A stretch of 64,000 bases of DNA from assembly GCF_041687215.1 (NCBI RefSeq), contig NZ_JAWLCI010000002.1:146304-210303 (forward strand), in the 5' to 3' direction. The position numbers and the translations under genes were made by a program. Origin of the DNA: Mariniphaga sp041687215 (GTDB taxonomy: Bacteria; Bacteroidota; Bacteroidia; Bacteroidales; Prolixibacteraceae). Shown here piece after piece: positions 51,605 to 60,858 of the stretch; within the stretch, counting starts at the first letter, position 1; every line of letters starts with the position of its first letter. Below the pieces are notes generated by a model. That model was not told the DNA's origin. It was given only the letters and a program-made list of their open reading frames with translations, and made no database searches.

Positions 51605-53746
51605 ATGAGTGAATCAGAAATCTACCAGGAATATACCCCAAAAAGTAAAATAATGATTCCGTTACACCGGAGAGATTTCTTTAAAATAGCCGGTGGCGGA
51701 TTGTACATCTTTTTCCAGTTGGGAAATCCGTTCAAGATTTTAAGTGCTGAAGGGGAACAGCGCCGAAGCCTTCCGGAAGATTATAATGCATTTCTCCATA
51801 TTGCTGAAAATGGAGAGGTTTCCTGCTTTACCGGGAAAATTGAAATGGGACAGGGAATTATCACTTCCCTGCCCCAAATGATGGCCGACGAGCTGGATGT
51901 TCCGGTGCAGAATGTTAAAATGGTAATGGGCGATACCCAACTTTGCCCCTGGGATGCCGGAACATTTGGTTCTCTTACCACCCGGGCCTTTTCACCATTT
52001 ATGCGTAGGGCGGCTGCCGAGGCCAGGGCTGTGCTGTTTGAAATGGCTGCCGAAAAACTTGGTGCAGGTGTAAATGAGCTCGATGTAAAAGAAGGCGTCA
52101 TTTTTTTAAAAAATACACCTGGCCAAAAAATTTCATACGGAGAATTGACCAGCGGTAAAAAAATTGCCCGTTACCTGGATGAAAAGCCTGATTTTAAGGA
52201 TTATTCCGAATTTAAAATCATGGGGAAATCAGTTAAACACCAGGATGGAATAATAAAGGTAACCGGAGAGGCCAAATATACCGGAGATATTCGACTCCCA
52301 GAAATGTTATACGCCAGAGTTTTAAGGCCACCTTCACATGGCGCCACCCTTACAAAAGCTGATACTTCTGAAGCAAAAAAAGCTGAAGGGGTGACGGTGG
52401 TTGAAGAACGCGATTTTATTGCAGTGCTTCACAAAGACCCGGAAATGGCCGAAAAAGCGCTACGGTTAATAAAAGCAGAATACTTGTTCGATGAAAAAAA
52501 GGTGGATGAAAAAACCATTTTTCAATACCTGCTCAACTCAAATCCGGAAGGCAATGTAAACAACAGTGAAGGCGACCTCGAAACCGGGAAAACCATTTCA
52601 GATACCATTATCGAGAGTGAATTTCACGACGGTTATGTGGCCCATGCAACCCTTGAAACCCACACAGCGGTTGCACAGGTTGAAGGTGAAAAAGTAACGG
52701 CCTGGGTTTCCACCCAAACGCCATTCCCGGCTCAGGAATCCATTTCCCGCGAATTGAGATTGCCATTGGAAAATGTTCGGGTAATAACACCATTTTTGGG
52801 TGGTGGCTTTGGGGGAAAATCGCCGCACAGACAGGGAATTGAAGCCGCCCGCTTATCTAAAATAACCGGGAAACCGGTTATAGTTACCTGGGACCGGAAG
52901 GAAGAGTTTTTTTACGATACCTTTCGTCCGGCGGCGGTGGTGAAAATCACTTCAGGAATGGATAAATCGGGTAAATTAACCTTGTGGAATTACAACCAGT
53001 ATTTTGCCGGCGCCCGAGGCTCTGATACGATTTATGATGTGCCGCATCAAAAAACCACCAGCTACTCAAAAAATGGTGTACATCCATTCGGAACAGGGGC
53101 ATGGCGAGCACCCGCGAACAATACCAACACCTTTGCGCGTGAATCGCAGATTGACATGATGGCAGCAAAAGCAGGTATCGACCCCATAGAATTCAGATTA
53201 AAAAACCTGAAAGACCCGCGGATGATTGCCGTTTTGGAAGCACTAAAAGAAAAAACCAATTGGAAACCGGACAAATCGCCTGGTGGACATGGATTTGGTA
53301 TTGCCTGTGGATTTGATGCCGGAACTTACGTAGCGCACATGGCCGAAGTTAAAGTGGATAAATCAACCGGAAAGGTCCAGGTGATACGCGTAGTTTGTGC
53401 CCAGGAAATGGGATATTGCGTAAATCCACAGGGAGCAACCATTCAGATGGAAGGGTGTATTAATATGGGATTGGGATACGCGTTAACCGAAGACATTGAA
53501 TTTACCGGTGGCGATGTAAAAACAACCAATTTTGGCACGTATGAAATTCCAAAATTCTCATGGATTCCCAAGATTGAAACGGTAATTCTTGACCGGAATG
53601 AACCGCCACAGGGAGGTGGTGAACCGGCAATTATTTGCATGGGGGCGGTTATTGCCAATGCCATTTTCGATGCAACCGGTGCCAGGTTGTACCAAATGCC
53701 TATGACTCCGGAAAGGGTACTTGAAGCATTAAAAAAAGCAAATTAG
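51605..53746 (+). CDS. Molybdopterin-binding large subunit 2 (paralogue)
   Basis: Also 713 residues and colinear with subunit 1, but clearly diverged. Twin-arginine-like RRDFFKIAGGGLYIFF at about residues 21-36. Moco blocks are kept: FLGGGFGGKSPHRQ, GAWRAPANNTNTFARES (Gly of APG is Ala), EMGYCVNPQG and the catalytic Glu in PPQGGGEPAIICMG. Both copies therefore appear active. It begins 44 bases after subunit 1 and has no separate [2Fe-2S] gene. They may share the small subunit as two isoenzymes or form one larger complex. Confidence 0.93.
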   Translation: MSESEIYQEYTPKSKIMIPLHRRDFFKIAGGGLYIFFQLGNPFKILSAEGEQRRSLPEDYNAFLHIAENGEVSCFTGKIEMGQGIITSLPQMMADELDVPVQNVKMVMGDTQLCPWDAGTFGSLTTRAFSPFMRRAAAEARAVLFEMAAEKLGAGVNELDVKEGVIFLKNTPGQKISYGELTSGKKIARYLDEKPDFKDYSEFKIMGKSVKHQDGIIKVTGEAKYTGDIRLPEMLYARVLRPPSHGATLTKADTSEAKKAEGVTVVEERDFIAVLHKDPEMAEKALRLIKAEYLFDEKKVDEKTIFQYLLNSNPEGNVNNSEGDLETGKTISDTIIESEFHDGYVAHATLETHTAVAQVEGEKVTAWVSTQTPFPAQESISRELRLPLENVRVITPFLGGGFGGKSPHRQGIEAARLSKITGKPVIVTWDRKEEFFYDTFRPAAVVKITSGMDKSGKLTLWNYNQYFAGARGSDTIYDVPHQKTTSYSKNGVHPFGTGAWRAPANNTNTFARESQIDMMAAKAGIDPIEFRLKNLKDPRMIAVLEALKEKTNWKPDKSPGGHGFGIACGFDAGTYVAHMAEVKVDKSTGKVQVIRVVCAQEMGYCVNPQGATIQMEGCINMGLGYALTEDIEFTGGDVKTTNFGTYEIPKFSWIPKIETVILDRNEPPQGGGEPAIICMGAVIANAIFDATGARLYQMPMTPERVLEALKKAN

Positions 53747-53764
53747 CACCGTTGCTGAAATATC

Positions 53765-53813
53765 AATGCCAATATTCCGGCATTTTGTGTACTGGTTTAC
53801 CTGCTCTGGTAAA
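53765..53813. terminator. Pair of hairpins between convergent genes
   Basis: Hairpin 1 has arms AATGCC (53765-53770) and GGCATT (53779-53784) followed by TTG. Hairpin 2 has arms TTTACC (53796-53801) and GGTAAA (53808-53813) followed by AA on plus, preceded by poly-A complement for the minus strand. They likely end the molybdenum operon and the sensor operon. Confidence 0.5.
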
Positions 53814-53849
53814 AAGGTTTGCATGAAGAAGTATTGAAATTTTCCGGTT

Positions 53850-55076
53850 CTATTCCCAGTCAAGCAGGCGCTTTTCTCCCTTCAGGTTACGAATTTCGGT
53901 AACATCCTGACTTACTTCAAGTACGCCTTTATATTCGCCATTTTTATTACGTAAAGCAAAATACTGAATGAGAATAAATTTGTCTTTCATCTGAATCCAG
54001 AATTCAGCTTTTTCCTTTTTACCGGCCCGGAAAGCTTTAACAATTTCTTCCACAACATGTATGCTTTCAGGTGGATGGCAATTTTGAACTGACCGGCCAA
54101 TTATGGCAGCAGATCGTGGAAAAATCCGGTCTTTTCCCCGGTTAAAAAATTTTACCGTATCATTTTCATCAACCAGAGTAATTTCAACAGGAAGGGAATT
54201 AAAAACGAGAAGCGCCTGTTCAACATCCATAAAACCAGTTTCTGACCAGATTCCTGAAATTTCATTTGCATCAGGTGTAGAAAACTTTTTAGTGCTGTTG
54301 TTTTTTTTGGTTTTTGGTTTTTCGGGCGACTCAATAAACGGAAAGTGATATTCAAAACTTTGAATGTGCATTTCTTCCCACTCTTCTTTTTTAATGGTTT
54401 CTGATGCAATCGGATAAAGTACAAGTTCCTCCTTTTGTATCATGCCGAAAGCCAGAAAAAAGTATTTCCCTAAAACCCTGGTGAAATCCTCCCATTGGGT
54501 TTTGCTGTTTTCCAAAAGCTGCACAAGATTTTTCAGTGTTTTTCGAATGTCGTCGTGAATAGACCACATCACTTTCAGCGGACGGTAATCATTCCAGTTT
54601 TTTTCGAGAAAAGGAAATAAAATATTCTCCTTTTTCAAATAATGACTTTCAAAACCAAATAATTCCCTAAAATTGGGAAGCAGTTTTTCCTGCATTTCTT
54701 TAAAGTCATCATTTTCGCGCCCCTTGTAACTTTTAATTATTTTTTTAATCTGGTTCAGTTTGAACGTAAGCGCACTGTTTTCAAGCAAAAGATAATACAA
54801 AAAAGTTCCTTCTCCGGGTTTTTCCCAGGGATAGTTTTTCAGGTACTTAAAAAATATATTGATGACCTTATCGATATAAACCTTAATAAGTTCCGGACCA
54901 ATTCCCATCTGCATCTGGCGGTCTTCCAGCTTCAGCATGTCGAAGGGTGTAATGTGTTCAATGGCATCCTTATATTTTTCAATAAGTTCTTTGCCGTTCT
55001 CGCCATTCATTATTCCCAGGGAAACCGCCAACAGGTCATCCAATCGTTTTTCGCTGTTATTAATGAATTCAGACAT
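53850..55076 (-). CDS. DUF438 / hemerythrin-like / PAS sensor protein
   Basis: 408 residues: DUF438 (about residues 8-75, ITPFDMLKLEDRQMQMGIGP), a hemerythrin-like four-helix region (about 85-255, with FGFESHYLKKENILFPFLEK, WSIHDDIRKTLKNL and QKEELVLYPIASE), a Lys/Ser-rich linker, then PAS (about 285-400, LPVEITLVDENDTVKFFNRG, then VSQDVTEIRNLKG). Hemerythrin domains bind oxygen at a di-iron site; His and Glu ligands are present in the right order. No kinase or DNA-binding output is seen. It starts 6 bases after a PAS-only gene and probably works with it as an oxygen or redox sensor (inference). Confidence 0.85.
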   Translation of the reverse strand: MSEFINNSEKRLDDLLAVSLGIMNGENGKELIEKYKDAIEHITPFDMLKLEDRQMQMGIGPELIKVYIDKVINIFFKYLKNYPWEKPGEGTFLYYLLLENSALTFKLNQIKKIIKSYKGRENDDFKEMQEKLLPNFRELFGFESHYLKKENILFPFLEKNWNDYRPLKVMWSIHDDIRKTLKNLVQLLENSKTQWEDFTRVLGKYFFLAFGMIQKEELVLYPIASETIKKEEWEEMHIQSFEYHFPFIESPEKPKTKKNNSTKKFSTPDANEISGIWSETGFMDVEQALLVFNSLPVEITLVDENDTVKFFNRGKDRIFPRSAAIIGRSVQNCHPPESIHVVEEIVKAFRAGKKEKAEFWIQMKDKFILIQYFALRNKNGEYKGVLEVSQDVTEIRNLKGEKRLLDWE

Positions 55077-55082
55077 GAAAGA

Positions 55083-55499
55083 TTAATGCTTCTGTGTACG
55101 ATCATCAATTACTACCAGCCGGTATTTCTGTCCCCGCATAATTACCCGGTGCGCATCGATGTGTAAATGTTTGGTTACAATTTTATTGTGAATGTAAAAA
55201 TCGCGAATCAAAACCAACTCTGACAAATTTGATCCTGAAAGCAAATCTCTCATCTGACAATGTTTGCAAAAATTACTTTCTGAATCGGGGATTTTATCGC
55301 GTTGCGTACAACCCATAATTTCGCAAAATTCGTGTTCCAGAATATCACCTTTGTCGCTTTTGGTCAATTTCTGAAAAGCTTTGTTAAAATATTTCACCTT
55401 GAAATTATGATCGGTGAGAAAAATCGCCTGCGGATGGTGTTCAATAATTTGGTTTAGCAGGTCGTTGGCTTCCTCAATACGTTGAAATTCGAGTCTCAT
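55083..55499 (-). CDS. Small PAS-domain protein with four cysteines
   Basis: 138 residues from the ATG at 55499 (MRLEFQRIEEANDLL); the frame upstream is basic and lacks family features. One PAS domain (IIEHHPQAIFLTDHNFKVKY, about residues 17-36). Inside it are C-x5-C (CEIMGC) and C-x2-C (CKHC), separated by about 17 residues, a layout suited to a metal or Fe-S cluster or redox disulfides. There is no output domain, so it may act through the DUF438 protein encoded 6 bases downstream. Its upstream region is AT-rich. Confidence 0.75.
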   Translation of the reverse strand: MRLEFQRIEEANDLLNQIIEHHPQAIFLTDHNFKVKYFNKAFQKLTKSDKGDILEHEFCEIMGCTQRDKIPDSESNFCKHCQMRDLLSGSNLSELVLIRDFYIHNKIVTKHLHIDAHRVIMRGQKYRLVVIDDRTQKH

Positions 55500-55651
55500 G
55501 ACAATCAGCTTTAATGGGTTAGAAACTATTGGCCAATTTCTTTTTTTTTTTAGAAATCGTTTAAAATTCGTTAAAACCAAAGTAGCAATTAAAATTTATA
55601 TTTTCAACCTAACATGTTTTAGAATATTAAAAAACTTTTCAACCGGTGTTT

Positions 55652-56407
55652 TCAGGAATCAGCAGAGCCAAAAACACGTTTTAGTAAAGCGGTCACACGT
55701 GCAGCAGGATCTTTTCTTATCAGCTTTTCTTCTTCTCCAATTTTAAGAAACAATCCATCGAGGGCCTTTCCCGTAAGGTACTCATCCAGTTTTGTTTCCA
55801 CCGGTTTTAGTCCGGCAATCTGCCCTACTAGCGAATTGGCCACCTCATTCCATTTCGAAGTTAGTGTATCCCAGCTCTGCGAAGTGGAAACATTTCCCAC
55901 AAGCTTTTTGTCCAGTGACTGCTGAATTTTTGGTTGGTACAGATTATATAAACCATCGTAAGTGGTTCGGTGCAAATACATGGTTGCTGCATTGTTTTCG
56001 CCTCTCAATATCCCAACGGCATCGTTAATGGTCATGCTTTTAATACTGTTCACGAAAATGGGTTTGGCTTCCAAAACTGCATCTTCGGCAGCCCGGTTAA
56101 TGCTCAGCAAAACATCGTCGAGCAGTTGCTGACCGCCGGGAACCCGACCAATGTTGGTTACAATAACATCAGCTTCGGGAGGAAGCAGAATTTTCACCAG
56201 TTCATCTTTGTAATACCCGTCGGTTACACCCAGAATATCTGCAGATTTATTTGTCCCCACAATAAGGGCCTCTTTTAATCCGGAAATAATTTCAGATTGG
56301 GTAAGGGGCTTGTCATCTTCAAGGGTTTGCCTGGCAAATTGCTCCAGTTCTGCACATGAAAATAAAACAAACATCAGAAAAGAAAAAATGGAAATGCGTG
56401 TTTTCAT
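55652..56407 (-). CDS. DUF4197 family lipoprotein
   Basis: 251 residues with a lipoprotein signal (MFVLFSCAEL, Cys about 18). The body matches DUF4197: GLKEALIVGTNKSADILG, KILLPPEADVIVTNIGRVPG, INRAAEDAVLEAKPIFVNSI, GILRGENNAATMYLHRTT, and TGKALDGLFLKIGEEEKLIR. It is helical and probably periplasmic. Function is unknown in any species I know. It is 26 bases downstream of the YgiQ gene on the same strand, so likely co-transcribed with it. Confidence 0.9.
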   Translation of the reverse strand: MKTRISIFSFLMFVLFSCAELEQFARQTLEDDKPLTQSEIISGLKEALIVGTNKSADILGVTDGYYKDELVKILLPPEADVIVTNIGRVPGGQQLLDDVLLSINRAAEDAVLEAKPIFVNSIKSMTINDAVGILRGENNAATMYLHRTTYDGLYNLYQPKIQQSLDKKLVGNVSTSQSWDTLTSKWNEVANSLVGQIAGLKPVETKLDEYLTGKALDGLFLKIGEEEKLIRKDPAARVTALLKRVFGSADS

Positions 56408-56433
56408 ATTGTTGATTTTTCCTGTAAAGATAA

Positions 56434-58269
56434 TTATTTGAACAACTGTTTAATCATATCTTCTTTCCCTTTTGCTTTCAATTCCTGAATAATCGACTTC
56501 CGGTATTCGCGTTTGTACCAAAAGAAAAACTTGCGTTGTTCACGTTTGTCTTTCTGGTTGCGGGCGGTGTAAACTTTTTCCATGGTGTAAGGATGGTAAC
56601 CGGAATAGTAAATTACCGTGGCCAATGTCATTGGAGTTGGTGTAAAGTCCTGAACCTGCTCCAGCCTGAAATCCATATTTTTGGTTTGAATGGCCAGATT
56701 CGCCATATCTTCCGATTTGCTTCCCGGGTGACTTGAAATAAAATACGGGATGAGCTGCTGATCCAGCTTTTCTTCTTTGTTTATCTTTTTGAATTCCCGG
56801 TTCAGCTCCTCAAACAGTTTAAACGAAGGTTTCCGCATAAATTTCAGCACTTCGTCGGAAGTATGTTCCGGCGCCACTTTTAATCGTCCTGAAACATGAT
56901 TTTTAATCACTTCACGCAAATACTGCCGGTTTGTTTTGTCGGTTTCTTCATTACCGGATTTTTCCAAAATCATGTCGTAACGAATGCCGCTTCCCACAAA
57001 TGCTTTTTTTACGTTCGGATTTTCTCTCACTTTTTTATACAAGTCGAGCATTGGTTTATGGCTGGTATCCAAATTCTTGCAAATTGAAGGAAATATACAT
57101 GAGGCACGTTTGCATTTCCGGCAAATTTCTTCGTGAATACCTTTCATTTTATACATGTTGGCAGAAGGGCCGCCCAAATCGGAAATGTATCCTTTAAAAT
57201 CGGGCATTTGGGTCACTTTTTCTACCTCTTTTAAAACCGACTTTTCCGAGCGGCTCACAATAAATTTCCCCTGGTGTGCCGAAATGGTACAAAATGTACA
57301 ACCACCAAAACAACCCCGGTGAATATTTATGGAATGGCGAATCATTTCGTAGGCAGGAATGGTTCCTTTGCCGGTGTAACGCGGATGTGGCAGCCGGGTG
57401 TAGGGCAAATCGTAAACCCGGTCAATTTCCTGCTCGGTAAACACTGGCCAGGGCGGATTCACCACAACCATTCTATCACCAACCTGCTGCACAAGCTTTT
57501 TAGCTTCCATTTTATTCGATTCTTCCTCGATGTGCATAAAATTACGGGCAAATTTTTTCTTGTCTCCCAGACAATCCTCGTGTGATGAAAGTTCAAATTC
57601 ATTCCATTCCTTCCGGGTAGCATATTTTTGCTCTTTCTCCACTAAAAATGCTGTTTGTGGAATTGTGGTGAGGTTTTGAACCGGCACTCCTCGCTGCACC
57701 AGTCGTGAAAATTCCACTATCGATTTTTCACCCATTCCGTAAAAAAGAATATCAGCGCCGGAGTCCACCAATATGGAAGGCATCAGCCGGTCCGACCAAT
57801 AATCGTAATGGGTTACGCGCCGCAATGAAGCTTCGATGCCACCTATTATTAAAGGAACATCAGGATAAATTTTTTTCAGAATATTGGAATAAACAATGGT
57901 AGCATAGTCGGGTCGCTGATCTGTTCTTCCGCCGGGTGTGTAAGCATCGTTGGAGCGTTTGCGTTTGTTGGCGGTGTAATGATTTACCATCGAGTCCATG
58001 TTTCCACCGGTTACGGCAAAAAACAAACGAGGTTTCCCCAGTTTCTTAAAATCGCGCAAATCATCTTGCCAGTTGGGTTGCGGAACAATGGCCACTTTCA
58101 GTCCTTCGGCTTCTAAAATACGTCCGATAACTGCTGCGCCAAACGAAGGGTGATCGATGTAAGCATCGCCGGTAAACAAAATAACATCGGCTTGCTCCCA
58201 CCCCAAAAACTTCATTTCTTTTGCCGTAGTAGGCAACCAATTTCCGGTATGTTCAAAATTCATTTTCAT
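56434..58269 (-). CDS. YgiQ-family radical SAM protein
   Basis: 612 residues. I start at the ATG at 58269 because AGGAG sits 6 bases before it; a Leu-rich extension to 58293 overlaps that site. Family blocks: WLPTTAKEMKFLGWEQAD, VTHYDYWSDRLMPSILVD, DLPYTRLPHPRY. The radical SAM motif is NIHRGCFGGCTFCTI (C-x3-C-x2-C, about residues 328-337). A second Cys group (CRKCKRASCIFPSICKNL) could bind another cluster. The C-terminus is basic (KDKREQRKFFFWYKREYR). The biological reaction of YgiQ is not established. Confidence 0.95.
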   Translation of the reverse strand: MKMNFEHTGNWLPTTAKEMKFLGWEQADVILFTGDAYIDHPSFGAAVIGRILEAEGLKVAIVPQPNWQDDLRDFKKLGKPRLFFAVTGGNMDSMVNHYTANKRKRSNDAYTPGGRTDQRPDYATIVYSNILKKIYPDVPLIIGGIEASLRRVTHYDYWSDRLMPSILVDSGADILFYGMGEKSIVEFSRLVQRGVPVQNLTTIPQTAFLVEKEQKYATRKEWNEFELSSHEDCLGDKKKFARNFMHIEEESNKMEAKKLVQQVGDRMVVVNPPWPVFTEQEIDRVYDLPYTRLPHPRYTGKGTIPAYEMIRHSINIHRGCFGGCTFCTISAHQGKFIVSRSEKSVLKEVEKVTQMPDFKGYISDLGGPSANMYKMKGIHEEICRKCKRASCIFPSICKNLDTSHKPMLDLYKKVRENPNVKKAFVGSGIRYDMILEKSGNEETDKTNRQYLREVIKNHVSGRLKVAPEHTSDEVLKFMRKPSFKLFEELNREFKKINKEEKLDQQLIPYFISSHPGSKSEDMANLAIQTKNMDFRLEQVQDFTPTPMTLATVIYYSGYHPYTMEKVYTARNQKDKREQRKFFFWYKREYRKSIIQELKAKGKEDMIKQLFK

Positions 58270-58378
58270 AATAACTCCTGCCAAGATTAACAATTTATTT
58301 CCGGTTTTGATGAAAATACTGTTATTTTTGTTTTTTTGATTGTGCTTGGCTTTCCCTGGAAAACGTTAAAAATATTCA

Positions 58379-60178
58379 ATGGAAATATTAAAACTGAAGG
58401 ACATTTTTAAGGCTCCTCCTGCCCTTTCACTTTTTGGAGGTGAATATTTCGCCAAATTTCTGATGTACATTCTCCGGTTCAATAAACTCAATAAAATTTA
58501 TGAGCAAATTGCATCCAAAAAGGGAATTGACTTTATTGATGAAATAATAAATGTGCTTGAATTCAAAATTGAATTTGACGAAAACGAATTAAAAAAAATT
58601 CCGGCAACCGGACCTCTGATTGTAGTTGCCAACCATCCTTTTGGAGGTTTTGACGGATTGCTGCTCATCAAATACCTTTCGCAGATAAGACCAGATGTTA
58701 AAGTTATCGGAAATTTTCTGATGCAGAAAGTTGAACCGGTTTCAGAATATTTTATCAGTGACAATCCGTTTAAAAATAATGAACCTGATAAACAGGAAAA
58801 AGAAAGCAAAGGGATTAGGGAGGCTGTCAACCATTTGCAAAACGGGGGTGTTTTGTGTTTGTTCCCGGCTGGCGATTTGAGCACTTATGGAACTTTCGAC
58901 AGCATTACCGACCAGGTTTGGCAATTCCCGATTGTAAAGTTTGTAAAAAAGGCCAGGATTCCTGTTGTTCCGGCCTATTTTCAGGGAACAAACAGCCGGC
59001 TGTTCCATTTTTTTGCTAAAATACATCCCTCCTTGCGCCAGGTGAGACTGCCATCGGAGTTACTCAGTAAAAAGCATAAAACCATTAAATTGCGTATTGG
59101 AACTCCCATTAAAGTTGAAGACCAGGATAAATTTTGTGATGTTTACCAGTTTGGGCGTTTTCTCAGAGCCAAAACATACAGCATGGAATCTCCAATAGAG
59201 GTGAAACGTTTCTTTAATTATAACCTGAAACCGCAATACAAACCTGAAACCATTATCGAGCCCGTTGCCAAAGAGAAAATACTGGCTGAAATTGAAAAAA
59301 TCAAAACCGACTTTACACTTTTCAACCTAAAAAACTACACGGCCTTTTGTGCACCATCGGAAGAAATTCCAAATATTTTAACTGAAATCGGGCGGTTGCG
59401 GGAAATTACTTTCAGGGAAGTTGGCGAAGGGACAAATCGCAGCATCGATATTGATGAATTCGATTTGTATTACCACCAAATGTTTATTTGGGATGAAGAG
59501 GAAGAACGAATTGTGGGAGCTTACCGAATTGGCAAAGGGAAGGACATTCTGGAACAATACGGAAAGCGCGGCTTTTACCTGCAATCGCTGTTTAGGATAA
59601 GTGACGAATTTAAACCCGTTCTGAACGAAAGTCTGGAACTGGGCCGCTCATTCGTAATAAGGGAATATCAGCGAAAACCAATGCCATTGTTCCTGCTGTG
59701 GAAAGGAATTTTGTATTTCCTGCTGAAGAATCCTGAATACCGTTACCTGATTGGCCCGGTTAGCATCAGCAACAACTATTCAAAAATTTCGAAAGACCTC
59801 ATCATCCGGTTTATTATGCAGAACCACCTGAACTGGAAAATGGCACAGTTTGTTAAACCGCGAAACAGTTACAAATTTAAAAGCGACAATGCAGACATTA
59901 ACATTCTGATGGAAAACATGGAACGCGACATTAACCGGCTTGATAAAGCCATCGGCGATTTGGACGAACTCAACTCGGGGCTGCCGGTTTTGCTGAAAAA
60001 GTACATTAAACTGAATGCCAAAATTATCGCGTTTAATGTCGATCCAAAATTTAACAATTGCCTCGACGGGCTGATTGTACTTGATGTGAACGATGTTCCC
60101 AAAGGCACCATTGAATCGCTTTCGAAGGAAGCCAACGACGGATCAATTCTGGAACGGTTTTATACACACCGGGAATAG
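58379..60178 (+). CDS. Fused lysophospholipid acyltransferase / GNAT N-acyltransferase (OlsF-like)
   Basis: 599 residues. The N-terminal half is PlsC-like: VVANHPFGGFDGLLLIKYLS (about residues 81-100; His and Asp are five residues apart rather than four) and LFPAGDLSTYG (about 160). The C-terminal half is a hemolysin/OlsB-type GNAT: FDLYYHQMFIWDEEEERIVG, AYRIGKGKDILEQYG, ELGRSFVIREYQRKPMPLFL. OlsF-type fusions make ornithine or other amino-acid lipids by N- then O-acylation; Bacteroidota also make glycine lipids with homologous enzymes, so the head group is not fixed. Possible -7 box TATTTTTG at 58323-58330. It converges with the cupin gene, 4 bases apart. Confidence 0.87.
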   Translation: MEILKLKDIFKAPPALSLFGGEYFAKFLMYILRFNKLNKIYEQIASKKGIDFIDEIINVLEFKIEFDENELKKIPATGPLIVVANHPFGGFDGLLLIKYLSQIRPDVKVIGNFLMQKVEPVSEYFISDNPFKNNEPDKQEKESKGIREAVNHLQNGGVLCLFPAGDLSTYGTFDSITDQVWQFPIVKFVKKARIPVVPAYFQGTNSRLFHFFAKIHPSLRQVRLPSELLSKKHKTIKLRIGTPIKVEDQDKFCDVYQFGRFLRAKTYSMESPIEVKRFFNYNLKPQYKPETIIEPVAKEKILAEIEKIKTDFTLFNLKNYTAFCAPSEEIPNILTEIGRLREITFREVGEGTNRSIDIDEFDLYYHQMFIWDEEEERIVGAYRIGKGKDILEQYGKRGFYLQSLFRISDEFKPVLNESLELGRSFVIREYQRKPMPLFLLWKGILYFLLKNPEYRYLIGPVSISNNYSKISKDLIIRFIMQNHLNWKMAQFVKPRNSYKFKSDNADINILMENMERDINRLDKAIGDLDELNSGLPVLLKKYIKLNAKIIAFNVDPKFNNCLDGLIVLDVNDVPKGTIESLSKEANDGSILERFYTHRE

Positions 60179-60182
60179 CTGA

Positions 60183-60761
60183 TTACTTCCAAAACTCAAA
60201 CATCTTGCCTTTTGCACCGAAAACCGGGTCATTTTTTGGCAACGGAACGCGTGAAATGTTTTTTCTGGCACTTTCCGTTTCAGTCTCTTTGCCGTAATTC
60301 ATATCCCAGCTTTGACCGTCGGGGTAAGCGCCAACCACTGCAAATCCGTCACCGGAATCTATGCGTTTGTGGGCAGTTCCGGCAGGTAAAACCACCAAAT
60401 CTCCCCGTTCAATTTTAACCGGATCATTTTCCGGTCCGCCAAGTTGAACAACTGCCCAGCCCGAATAAACACCAAGTGCTTCATGCGCAGTTGAATGGTA
60501 ATGCTGAAAATTGTAAATTCCATTTCGCCAGGAACCTCCCCAGTTGTTTTGCGCTAAAGTTTTTTCAATTTCTGAAGCCGGGTCAGAACTTGAAAAATCA
60601 AATACACTTTTATACAACAAAACCGGCAAATCCAGATTGTTGGGAAAATTTCCGTTTTCAGAAAAAAGTATGGTTTTTATTTCTGCTGATGAATTTATTT
60701 GTGCCTGCATACCATTAAAAATTTGAAGCGTGAAAATCAGTAAAACAAATCTTAACTGCAT
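60183..60761 (-). CDS. Secreted cupin-domain protein
   Basis: 192 residues from the Met at 60761, which opens a signal peptide (MQLRFVLLIFTLQIFNGMQA). A single cupin barrel: WGGSWRNGIYNFQHYHSTAH, EALGVYSGWAVVQLGG, GDLVVLPAGTAHKRI. The metal ligands His-x-His (HYHST), Glu (HEALG) and His (TAHKR) are present, so it should bind metal. Ends in a basic stretch. Cupins of this kind include isomerases, dioxygenases and sugar-binding proteins; no closer call is possible. No partner gene on this strand. Confidence 0.83.
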   Translation of the reverse strand: MQLRFVLLIFTLQIFNGMQAQINSSAEIKTILFSENGNFPNNLDLPVLLYKSVFDFSSSDPASEIEKTLAQNNWGGSWRNGIYNFQHYHSTAHEALGVYSGWAVVQLGGPENDPVKIERGDLVVLPAGTAHKRIDSGDGFAVVGAYPDGQSWDMNYGKETETESARKNISRVPLPKNDPVFGAKGKMFEFWK

Positions 60762-60858
60762 TTCATTAAAATTTATACGATTCAATTTTTACAACAAGTT
60801 AAGGATACTTTTTGTTATTTTGCCGCCTTAAAATTGCTGAATATCCAACAATAAAAAA

